Assembly: GCA_036245805.1 (NCBI GenBank) | Contig: BTRK01000002.1 | Span: 26,591,067-26,655,066 of the forward strand | Source of the DNA: Pristionchus mayeri | Taxonomy: Eukaryota; Nematoda; Chromadorea; Rhabditida; Neodiplogasteridae | Direction of reading: 5' to 3' | Length of the DNA stretch: 64,000 nt | Shown here: piece by piece, positions 9,792-19,100 of the stretch | Layout of the letters: each line of letters opens with the position of its first letter | Position numbering within the stretch: position 1 is the first letter of the stretch | Position numbers and translations under genes: made by a program | Notes under the pieces: generated by a model | Database searches by the model: none | Told to the model about the DNA's origin: nothing | What the model saw: the letters and a program-made list of their open reading frames with translations, nothing else

Positions 9792-10458
9792 TGCTGAAAA
9801 TATCTCATGTGAATGAGGATGTGCAAATAGAGAACATTGATAATACAATTACATTTTTACTTCAAATTAGCAACAAGCATTATGAAAGAACGCGCATTTT
9901 GACGAGAGTACACCAATACAGAGAAAGAAAGCACGCGGTAAGTCTATTAATATTCGAATTTTGGCGCCAACTGTTGTAATTTCATTATCTTTCTTTCTAT
10001 CAGAAGAATCGATGTGCAAAGCGATGGATTAGATGAGATAGGAGAATCTCGTGGATGGAAAGAGATGAGCAAGATAATGATAAGCCTAAAGCAAGTATTC
10101 GGAACAAACATTTATTATTCGAATCTATACTCTTTCGCTTCAGAATACATTTTTTCATCACCAATTTTTTATCCTACCACCATAATATGAACGAAAACAG
10201 AAAATAAAATTTGGAAATTGTTCTCACACACATCCACTGACTCGTGATACCTGTGATATAAATTAGGATATTTTGAGGTGTCAAATTTTAGGCGTGTGAA
10301 TACGATACAGATAACCGTACCCCGAAGGGTTCCTTTAGTTCGCAATAGTCTGACATGTACACTCGTATAATACTATTATTATTAGTTCTACCAGTACCGT
10401 CTGTTAAACAAAAAATGATGCCAAAAGAGATAACAGGACAAATGAATTTAAAAATTGA
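9792..10458. other. Intergenic stretch without a recognised gene
   Basis: The stretch lies between the first proposed gp210-like exon and the polyadenylation signal of the RING gene. I see no exon with good splice sites on either strand. The only recognisable content is the repeat fragment at 10165-10265. A true first exon with a signal peptide for the gp210-like gene would have to lie here or further upstream, and I could not find one. Confidence 0.4.
10165..10265. repeat. Short fragment of the foldback family
   Basis: The order accacc, ataatatgaa, aaataaaa, ccactgactcgtgatacctg, tgata matches the end of the copy at about 2650-2747 and, more distantly, 2120-2222. It is the fourth recognisable piece of this family in the window, in the same orientation as the one at 2500-2747. 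Confidence 0.55.
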
Positions 10459-10464
10459 TTTATT
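10459..10464 (-). promoter_or_regulatory. Polyadenylation signal AATAAA of the RING gene
   Basis: On the minus strand AATAAA lies about 55 bases downstream of the stop codon at 10520-10522. That is a normal distance for a short nematode 3' UTR, and it supports the direction and 3' end of the RING gene. Confidence 0.55.
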
Positions 10465-10519
10465 CACTGGATTAATACAAAAGACTGTCAAAGAGGTTAG
10501 AGGTTAAGAGCATTTTCGT

Positions 10520-11291
10520 TCACATGAAAAAGCGGTTCAAGAATCCTGGTGAGTGGCAGGAAGGGCATTCGATTCTGTCCGCGCCGGTCGCGTCCGTCGT
10601 GATCTTGTCCGCGCACTCGCGGCAGACCGCGTGACCGCATGCGGAGAAAACGGCGCGTCTCATGGGAGCATCGACAGAGCAGAGACGGCAAGAGCGAGAT
10701 GAAGTGGAAGATGGAGGAGAGGAGCTGGAATAAACTGAATATATTTGCGATCCTCTGTCAATTACCAACCGTGCAATTTGTTCCTCGGTCTCCTCAGTGA
10801 CTCCATCAGTCTCAATTGATTCCGTGACAGTAGACGGAGCATCCGGAATTACGCTCATGTATAGCTCGAGAGGTTTGACAGTTCGCTCCGGACGCGTATG
10901 GACGCGTCGACGCGAGCGGATCGATCCCCAAACTCGTTGCAGCAGTGATTTGGAGCGAGTGAGACGATGAATCGCCTTGCGGATGTCCGGACGATCTTCA
11001 TCAGTCGACAGAGAGGCGGACGAGGCGTGAATCTCACGCGTATGAGGCGGATCCTCACACATTGGAGGCGTCAGAGACAACTCTTCGGGGGCTTCAGTTG
11101 ATTGAGACGGCATTTCGAAGGACGATGAGTGGTTAGGTGTCGTGCTGAAACACGATAAAATTGTTTTAGTCAATAAGAAATTACCAAACTCAAATAGAAA
11201 TGTACCTCATTGCGATAGAGACGCCGGATGATCTCGATCCCTGGGAGGAAGAGTTGAGCAGATGATCCTTGAGAAGATGGTCCAAGAACAT
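10520..11291 (-). CDS. C3HC4 RING-finger protein, two exons, 236 residues
   Basis: Exon 1 is 11206-11291 (ATG at 11291, MFLDHLLKDHLL...). Exon 2 is 10520-11144. The intron of 61 bases starts gtacat and ends gtgtttcag, and the phase-2 join makes a serine codon. The C-terminus (residues about 181-225) is a complete RING: CRLC, 13 residues, CGH, AVC, REC, 15 residues, CPSC, i.e. C3HC4 spacing that binds two zinc ions. RING proteins are usually E3 ubiquitin ligases that recruit an E2; that role is inferred from the family. The rest is low-complexity: a Ser/Pro/Thr/Glu-rich N-terminal half, a basic patch (SIRSRRRVHTR) near residue 105 and a serine run just before the RING. No membrane segment is seen. 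It is not part of any visible operon. Starting instead at the in-frame ATG at 11173 would place translation inside the intron and is rejected. Confidence 0.8.
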
Positions 11292-11314
11292 GGCGATTGA
11301 AATACTAGAAGTGG

Positions 11315-11316
11315 CT
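11315..11316 (-). promoter_or_regulatory. Candidate 3' splice / spliced-leader acceptor before the RING gene
   Basis: The minus strand reads ccaaatttcag at this point, 23 bases upstream of the ATG at 11291. With no upstream exon apparent, a TTTCAG so close to the start is what a trans-spliced nematode messenger would show. An upstream untranslated exon is the alternative. Confidence 0.35.
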
Positions 11317-11681
11317 GAAATTTGGAACTAGCGTAGTATTAAATACCCATTATATTGGTTACTTCCGACCACAATTACACCGGATCCATCTGATCTCGTG
11401 ACTCCTACGCATATGATGGGCAGTAAATGGTATGAGGGACGAGAAGAGTGGGCCCCATGGCAGGGATCATTCAAACGGGGATGAGAGCTCCTTCCTTACC
11501 GTAACAAGATGGTGTGGCGAGCCCTCTGGCTTGTAGTGTAACTCATTCGGATGCATCCGATCTCCCTTTCGGCGGGCACTTCCGCTCATGAACTGCCTTT
11601 TAAAGTTCATGTTTTTCATTTATTTTTCACTATTCCTCGCATTCTTGCTCAGTATTAATTGCCATATTCCATATCACTTCA
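11317..11681. promoter_or_regulatory. Shared upstream region between divergent RING and F-box genes
   Basis: The RING gene leaves to the left and the F-box exon to the right, so this stretch of about 365 bases must hold both promoters. No TATA box stands out and no gene is seen. It is the least repeat-like DNA of the left flank. A ccggatgcatccg-like inverted motif occurs near 11550. Confidence 0.4.
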
Positions 11682-11682
11682 G
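11681..11682 (+). promoter_or_regulatory. Candidate spliced-leader acceptor at the F-box start
   Basis: The AG of atatcacttcag lies three bases before the ATG at 11686, the usual distance for a trans-spliced nematode 5' end. It decides the choice of start codon. Confidence 0.4.
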
Positions 11683-11685
11683 AAT

Positions 11686-11838
11686 ATGATCTCGTCTCTC
11701 CCGGATGATGTATGGTTGACAATCTTCGATGAACTATCTACGGACAAACGAGCACCTCTCGGAGCCACTTGCAGAAAATTCAGAAATCTCGACTTTGTGC
11801 TTGGCAAGAAAGAGTTCCAAAGCATCTTCCTTGATTTG
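11686..11838 (+). CDS. F-box domain exon (5' part of an F-box gene, truncated)
   Basis: Translation from the ATG at 11686 gives 51 residues, beginning MISSLPDDVWLTIFDELS and continuing KRAPLGATCRKFRNLDF. This matches the F-box pattern (LPxDVxxxIFxxLxxxDR..L..TCrkfR). F-box proteins are substrate adaptors in SCF ubiquitin ligases and are greatly expanded in nematodes. The ATG follows a cacttcag acceptor by three bases (AG at 11681-11682), and the exon ends at a strong donor, gtaagt (11839). Nematode F-box proteins normally carry a C-terminal substrate domain of some 200-300 residues. None is found downstream, where inverted-repeat elements and then the satellite begin, so the gene is probably truncated. 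An earlier in-frame ATG at 11659 lies before the acceptor and is less likely. Confidence 0.65.
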
Positions 11839-11908
11839 GTAAGTTACTTAAATGCAAATATATAGTGAAACAGTTACCCCCTGACGACTGGGGCACGGAG
11901 AAATGTGT

Positions 11909-12720
11909 ACATAACAGAGGCCTTCTGAGAGAATCGAGTTAGTCCCTACAGGGTCCGTACAACGAAAAACTAAAAATTTGTGCCTAGAGGTACTTTTCTG
12001 ACAAATTTTAGATTTCAAACGGCCACATCTTTTTTTTCACAGATGATCTAGCCCACCTTCACTTCCAACAGGAGAAATGCTTATCTCGTCGAGAGCTTTC
12101 AGAATAACTATATATTGATTTGGAAGCTCCAAACAAAAGTTCCAAAATCCGACCGCCCACTTCGGCGCACCACGGAGAATGATGGGTTAGAGATACGGCT
12201 TCCTAAGGTCGATTTTCGTGAACTACCTGAAAAGTTACCCCTAGGGAGATCTTAAAATCACAAATTATTTTTCGCTGTACGGCCTATAGGGGATATTGCT
12301 CAGTTCTCTCAGATAGTATCTCACTAGGGTTACGCAAGTGAAACAATTCTTTTTCGAGACTGTAATTGAATTATTGTCTCCCCTCATTCCTGTCTCTCGC
12401 GGAGACGTCTCTCGGTCAGAAATGAGAGGGAGACAATTCGAGAGACGTCTCTTTTTCCATTGTTCGTGAATAACAATAGTCAAAATTGACATTTCTTTTT
12501 CATTTTTCGCAAACAAGGAACCGCTCGTAGCGAGAGGAGGGGAATGGAATGGAGAGACGACTCTCAAAATTTGAATGCAATAATGGGGACGCAAACAAAA
12601 CAATATTAAAATGAGGGAGACGTCTCTCGTCTCCAAGAACAAATGGAGACCACAATGAATCCTTTGTTCAATCGTCTCCCCAATTGTCTCACTTGCGGAA
12701 CACTATATCTCACATAACTC
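11909..12720. repeat. Inverted-repeat element interrupted by a hAT MITE
   Basis: The left arm (about 11909-12010) reads ataac, ctgagagaatcgag, tccctacag, ccgtacaacgaaaaac, aaatttgtg, gaggtacttttct. The right arm in complement (about 12225-12316, then 12706-12720) reads gttatgtgag, ctgagagaactgag, cccctata, ccgtacagcgaaaaat, atttgtgatt, ggggtaacttttc. The pairing is clear but diverged. Without the inserted hAT element (12325-12705 plus duplication) it is about 420 bases long. It lies where the rest of the F-box gene should be. A TTTCAG-preceded open stretch at 12103-12255 falls between its arms. Confidence 0.6.
12325..12705. mobile_element. hAT-type MITE, 381 bp, with perfect 8-bp target duplication
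   Basis: The terminal inverted repeats are tagggttacgcaagtgaaac (12325-12344) and, in complement from 12705, tagtgttccgcaagtgagac; both continue aatt. TATCTCAC stands on both sides (12317-12324 and 12706-12713). An 8-bp duplication plus TAGGG/TAGTG ends indicate the hAT superfamily. The interior is rich in gagacgtctct-type palindromes (near 12403, 12443, 12620) and pairs with itself. The 125-residue minus-strand open stretch at 12265-12642 runs across the element edge and is not a gene. The ends resemble those of the 118-bp element at 5458 (TAGKGTT), suggesting related transposases. Confidence 0.85.
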
Positions 12721-12873
12721 TTCGAATAAGTCACTGTGATCTATCTCAACTGTTTTTGCTCAATTAAAAATATTGTTTCCAAATTGAGTGATCAAATAAC
12801 TGTAACTTTTGGATCTAGACATGAGTCAAAGTTGAAAAGTTTCTTGATCACAAACAGGAAAAGAAAGCAATTA
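12714..12873. other. Short non-repeat stretch before the satellite border
   Basis: About 150 AT-rich bases with no recognised gene or repeat, beyond the end of the inverted-repeat element near 12720. The open stretch at 12736-12924 has no domain and is probably chance. Confidence 0.35.
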
Positions 12874-12903
12874 TTAGGTCGGCAAGAAAGTCTTTGCCAC
12901 TTT
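12874..12903 (+). mobile_element. Mariner-type terminal repeat at the satellite junction
   Basis: The sequence ttaggtcggcaagaaagtct followed by ttgcc is preceded by TA (12872-12873). It has the typical form of a Tc1/mariner end (TTAGGT.GGCAA...). No matching opposite end or transposase is seen. Twenty-odd bases further on the satellite begins, so the array either replaced the interior of a mariner copy or arose next to it. Confidence 0.5.
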
Positions 12904-12927
12904 TTCAAAACTTTATTTCTTTGATTT

Positions 12928-14074
12928 CGGGCTTTTGCCAACGCATTTTTGAAACTCATCGAAAGTATCGAATAAAATGCAGTTTCTGCTTATAAGGTCG
13001 TGTTAGGAGACATCAGAAGCTTCGCCCTCGGGCTTTTGCCAACGCATTTTTGAAACTCATCGAAAGTATCGAATAAAATGCAGTTTCTGCTTAGAAGGTC
13101 GTGTTAGGAGACATCAGAAGCTTCGCCCTCGGGCTTTTGACAACGCAATTTTTGAAACTCATCGAAGGTATTAAAACAATGTAGTTTCTGATTAGAAGGT
13201 CGTGTCAGGAGACGTCAGATGCTCCGCCCTCGGGAATTTGCCAACGCATTTTTGAAACTCATCGAAAGTATCGAATAAAATGCAGTTTCTGCTTAGAAGG
13301 TCGTGTTAGGAGACATCAGAAGCTTCGCCCTCGGGCTTTTGACAACGTAATTTTTGAAACTCATTGAAGGTATCGAATAAAATGTAGTTTCTGCTTCGAA
13401 GGTCGTGTTAGGAGACGTCAGATGCTCCGCCCTCGGGCTTTTGCCAACGCAATTTTTGAAACTCATCGAAGGAATCGAATAAAATGCAGTTTCTGCTTAG
13501 ACGGTCGTGTTAGGAGACGGCAGATGCTCCGCCCTCGGGCTTTTGCCAACGCTTTTTTTAAAACTCATCGAAGGTATCGAATAAAATGCAGTTTCTGCTT
13601 AGAAGGTCGTGTTAGGAGACGTCAGATGCTCCGTCCTCGGGCTTTTGCCAACGCAATTTTTGAAACTCATCGAAGATATCGAATAAAATGCAGTTTCTGC
13701 TTAGAAGGTCGTTTTAGGAGACGTCAGATGCTCCGCCCACGGGCTTTTGCCAACGCAATTTTTGAAACTCATCGAAGGTATCGAATAAAATGCAGTTTCT
13801 GCTTAGAAGGTCGTGTTAGGAGACGTCAGGTGCTCCGCCCTCGGGCTTTTGCCAACGCAATTTTTGAAACTCATCGAAGGTATCGAATAAAATGCAGTTT
13901 CTGCTTAGAAGGTCGTGTTAGGAGACGTCAGATGCTCCGCCCTCGGGCTTTTGCCAACGCAATTTTTGAAACTCATCGAAGGTATCGAATAAAATGCAGT
14001 TTCTGCTTAGAAGGTCGTGTTAGGAGACATCAGAAGCTTCGCCCTCGGGCTTTTGCCAACGCATTTTTGAAAAT
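12928..14074 (+). repeat. 102-bp satellite, left block (about 11 monomers, forward orientation)
   Basis: About 11 tandem monomers are marked by cgggc at 12928, 13029, 13130, 13231, 13332, 13434, 13536, 13638 and onward. The first four spacings are 101 bases and later ones 102. The outer units are the most diverged (tgacaacg, gggaatttgcc and other changes). On the plus strand the last eight or so units stay open (13422-14321), giving a 34-residue repeat beginning MLRPRAFANAIFETHRR. This is the same frame that is open on the minus strand in the right block, so the two blocks face each other. Confidence 0.95.
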
Positions 14075-14227
14075 TTCATCGGCCCCGCTGGACCGTATTT
14101 TTGGTGGCGGGGCCGTAAAAATAGTGGCGGGGCCGAAAAATTGGCTAACAGGCCGTAAAATTGGCTCGGCCCCGTTTATTCAGACAGAGCCGAATGCTTT
14201 TCACTCACTGATTTTATTCACTCTCAC
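14075..14227. other. GC-rich non-satellite spacer at the array inversion
   Basis: The spacer separates forward and reverse satellite blocks. It contains cggccccg at 14089 and again near 14163, ggcggggccg twice (about 14104 and 14126) and aaaaattggc-type repeats, so it can fold back on itself. Its composition is unlike both the satellite and the AT-rich flank. The last 30 bases (tattcgatagcttcgatgag) already resemble the satellite. Confidence 0.8.
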
Positions 14228-16145
14228 CTTCCAGTATTCGATAGCTTCGATGAGTTTCAAAAATTGCGTTGGCAAAAGCCCGAGGGCGGAGCATCTGACG
14301 TCTCCTAACACGACCTTCTAAGCAGAAACGGCATTTTATTCGATACCTTCGATGAGTTTCAAAAATTGCGTTGGCAAAAGCCCGAGGGCGGAGCATCTGA
14401 CGTCTCCTAACACGACCTTCTAAGCAGAAACTGCATTTTATTCGATACCTTCGATGAGGTTAAAAAAAAAGCTTTGGCAAAAGCCCGAGGGCGGAGCATC
14501 TGACGTCTCCTAACATGACCTTCTAAGCAGAAACTGCATTTTATTCGATACCTTCGATGAGTTTCAAAAATTGCGTTGGCAAAAGCCCGAGGGCGGAGCA
14601 TCTGACGTCTCCTAACACGACCTTCTAAGCAGAAACTGCATTTTATTCGATACCTTCGATGAGGTTAAAAAAAAAGCTTTGGCAAAAGCCCGAGGGCGGA
14701 GCATCTGACGTCTCCTAACACGACCTTCTAAGCAGAAACTGCATTTTATTCGATACCTTCGATGAGTTTCAAAAATTGCGTTGGCAAAAGCCCGAGGGCG
14801 GAGCATCTGACGTCTCCTAACACGACCTTCGAAGCAGAAACTACATTTTATTCGATACCTTCGATGAGTTTCAAAAATTGCGTTGTCAAAAGCCCGAGGG
14901 CGAAGCTTCTGATGTCTCCTAACACGACCTTCTAAGCAGAAACTGCATTTTATTCGATACATTTGATGAGTTTCAAAAATTGCTTTTTTAAAAGCCCGAG
15001 GGCGGAGCATCTGACGTCTCCTAACACGACTTTCTAAGCAGAAACGGCATTTTATTCGATACCTTTGATGAGTTTCAAAAATTGCGTTGGCAAAAACCCG
15101 AGGGCGGAGCATCTGACGTCTCCTAACACAACCTTCTAAGCAGAAACGGCATTTTATTCGATACATTTGTTGAGTTTCAAAAATAGCGTTGGCAAAAGCC
15201 CGAGGGCGGAGCATCTGACGTCTCCTAACACGACCTTCTAAGCAGAAACTGCATTTTATTCGATACCTTCGATGAGTTTCAAAAATTGCGTTGGCAAAAG
15301 CCCGAGGGCGGAGCATCTGACGTCTCCTAACACGACCTTCGAAGCAGAAGCTACCTTTTATTCGATACCTTCGATGAGTTTCAAAAATTGCGTTGTCAAA
15401 AGCCCGAGGGCGAAGCTTCTGATGTCTCCTAACACGACCTTCTAAGCAGAAACTGCATTTTATTCGATACATTTGATGAGTTTCAAAAATTGCTTTTTTA
15501 AAAGCCCGAGGGCGGAGCATCTGACGTCTCCTAACACGACTTTCTAAGCAGAAACGGCATTTTATTCGATACCTTTGATGAGTTTCAAAAATTGCGTTGG
15601 CAAAAGCCCGAGGGCGGAGCATCTGACGTCTCCTAACACGACCTTCTAAGCAGAAACGGCATTTTATTCGATACCTTCGATAAGTTTCAAAAATTGCGTT
15701 GGCAAAAGCCCGAGGGCGGAGCATCTGACGTCTCCTAACACGACCTTCTAAGCAGAAACTGCATTTTATTCGATACCTTCGATGAGGTTAAAAAAAAAGC
15801 GTTGGCAAAAGCCCGAGGGCGGAGCATCTGACGTCTCCTAACACGACCTTCTAAGCAGAAACGGCATTTTATTCGATACCTTCGATGAGTTTCAAAAATT
15901 GCGTTGGCAAAAGCCCGAGGGCGGAGCATCTGACGTCTCCTAACACGACCTTCTAAGCAGAAACTGCATTTTATTCGATACCTTCGATGAGTTTCAAAAA
16001 TTGCGTTGGCAAAAGCCCGAGGGCGGAGCATCTGACGTCTCCTAACACGACCTTCTAAGCAGAAACGGCATTTTATTCGATACCTTCGATGAGTTTCAAA
16101 AATTGCGTTGGCAAAAGCCCGAGGGCGGAGCATCTGACGTCTCCT

Positions 16146-19100
16146 AATACGACCTTCGAAGCAGAAACTACATTTTATTCGATACCTTCGATGAGTTTCA
16201 AAAATTGCGTTGTCAAAAGCCCGAGGGGAAGCTTCTGATGTCTCCTAACACGACCTTCTAAGCAGAAACTGCATTTTATTCGATACCTTTGATGAGTTTC
16301 AAAAATTGCTTTGGCAAAAACCCGAGGGCGGAGCATCTGACGTCTCCTAACACGACCTTCTAAGCAGAAACGGCATTTTATTCGATACATTTGATGAGTT
16401 TCAAAAATTGCGTTGGCAAAAGCCCGAGGGCGGAGCATCTGACGTCTCCTAACACGACCGTCTAAGCAGAAACGGCATTTTATTCGATACCTTCGATGAG
16501 TTTCAAAAATTGCGTTGGCAAAAGCCCGAGGGCGGAGCATCTGACGTCTCCTAACACGACCTTCTAAGCAGAAACTGCATTTTATTCGATACCTTCGATG
16601 AGTTTCAAAAATTGCGTTGGCAAAAGCCCGAGGGCGGAGCATCTGACGTCTCCTAACACGACCTTCTAAGCAGAAACTGCATTTTATTCGATACCTTCGA
16701 TGAGGATAAAAAAAAGCGTTGGCAAAAGCCCGAGGGCGGAGCATCTGACGTCTCCTAACACGACCTTCTAAGCAGAAACTGCATTTTATTCGATACCTTC
16801 GATGAGTTTCAAAAATTGCGTTGGCAAAAGCCCGAGGGCGGAGCATCTGACGTCTCCTAACACGACCTTCGAAGCAGAAACTACATTTTATTCGATACCT
16901 TCGATGAGTTTCAAAAATTGCGTTGTCAAAAGCCCGAGGGCGAAGCTTCTGATGTCTCCTAACACGACCTTCTAAGCAGAAACTGCATTTTATTCGATAC
17001 CTTCGATGAGTTTCAAAAATTGCGTTGGCAAAAGCCCGAGGGCGGAGCATCTGACGTCTCCTAACACGACCGTCTAAGCAGAAACGGCATTTTATTCGAT
17101 ACCTTCGATGAGTTTCAAAAATTGCGTTGTCAAAAGCCCGAGGGCGAAGCTTCTGATGTCTCCTAACACGACCTTCTAAGCAGAAACTGCATTTTATTCG
17201 ATACATTTGATGAGTTTCAAAAATTGCTTTTTTAAAAGCCCGAGGGCGGAGCATCTGACGTCTCCTAACACGACTTTCTAAGCAGAAACGGCATTTTATT
17301 CGATACCTTTGATGAGTTTCAAAAATTGCGTTGGCAAAAGCCCGAGGGCGGAGCATCTGACGTCTCCTAACACGACCTTCTAAGCAGAAACGGCATTTTA
17401 GTCGATACATTTGATGAGTTTCAAAAATTGCGTTGGCAAAAGCCCGAGGGCGGAGCATCTGACGTCTCCTAACACGACCTTCTAAGCAGAAACGGCATTT
17501 TATTCGATACCTTCGATGAGTTTCAAAAATTGCGTTGGCAAAAGCCCGAGGGCGGAGCATCTGACGTCTCCTAACACGACCTTCTAAGCAGAAACTGCAT
17601 TTTATTCGATACCTTCGATGAGTTTCAAAAATTGCGTTGGCAAAAGCCCGAGGGCGGAGCATCTGACGTCTCCTAACACGACCTTCTAAGCAGAAACTGC
17701 ATTTTATTCGATAGAGTTTCAAAAATTGCGTTGGCAAAAGCCCGAGGGCGGAGCATCTGACGTCTCCTAACACGACCTTCGAAGCAGAAACTACATTTTA
17801 TTCGATACCTTCGATGAGTTTCAAAAATTGCGTTGTCAAAAGCCCGAGGGCGAAGCTTCTGATGTCTCCTAACACGACCTTCTAAGCAGAAACTGCATTT
17901 TATTCGATACATTTGATGAGTTTCAAAAATTGCTTTTTTAAAAGCCCGAGGGCGGAGCATCTGACGTCTCCTAACACGACTTTCTAAGCAGAAACGGCAT
18001 TTTATTCGATACCTTTGATGAGTTTCAAAAATTGCGTTGGCAAAAACCCGAGGGCGGAGCATCTGACGTCTCCTAACACAACCTTCTAAGCAGAAACGGC
18101 ATTTTATTCGATACATTTGTTGAGTTTCAAAAATAGCGTTGGCAAAAGCCCGAGGGCGGAGCATCTGACGTCTCCTAACACGACCTTCTAAGCAGAAACT
18201 GCATTTTATTCGATACCTTCGATGAGTTTCAAAAATTGCGTTGGCAAAAGCCCGAGGGCGGAGCATCTGACGTCTCCTAACACGACCTTCGAAGCAGAAA
18301 CGGCATTTTATTCGATACCTTCGATGAGTTTCAAAAATTGCGTTGGCAAAAGCCCGAGGGCGGAGCATCTGACGTCTCCTAACACGACCGTCTAAGCAGA
18401 AACGGCATTTTATTCGATACCTTCGATGAGTTTCAAAAATTGCGTTGGCAAAAGCCCGAGGGCGGAGCATCTGACGTCTCCTAACACGACCTTCTAAGCA
18501 GAAACTGCATTTTATTCGATACCTTCGATGAGTTTCAAAAATTGCGTTGGCAAAAGCCCGAGGGCGGAGCATCTGACGTCTCCTAACACGACCTTCGAAG
18601 CAGAAACTACATTTTATTCGATACCTTCGATGAGTTTCAAAAATTGCGTTGTCAAAAGCCCGAGGGCGAAGCTTCTGATGTCTCCTAACACGACCTTCTA
18701 AGCAGAAACTGCATTTTATTCGATACCTTCGATGAGTTTCAAAAATTGCGTTGGCAAAAGCCCGAGGGCGGAGCATCTGACGTCTCCTAACACGACCGTC
18801 TAAGCAGAAACGGCATTTTATTCGATACCTTCGATGAGTTTCAAAAATTGCGTTGGCAAAAGCCCGAGGGCGGAGCATCTGACGTCTCCTAACACGACCT
18901 TCGAAGCAGAAACGGCATTTTATTCGATACCTTCGATGAGTTTCAAAAATTGCGTTGGCAAAAGCCCGAGGGCGGAGCATCTGACGTCTCCTAACACGAC
19001 CGTCTAAGCAGAAACGGCATTTTATTCGATACCTTCGATGAGTTTCAAAAATTGCGTTGGCAAAAGCCCGAGGGCGGAGCATCTGACGTCTCCTAACACG

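Noticed and set aside
12103..12255. Second exon of the F-box gene (50 residues after ctttcag)
   Set aside because: Phase and acceptor fit, but it falls between the arms of an inverted-repeat element and the product has no recognisable domain. Kept only as an alternative.
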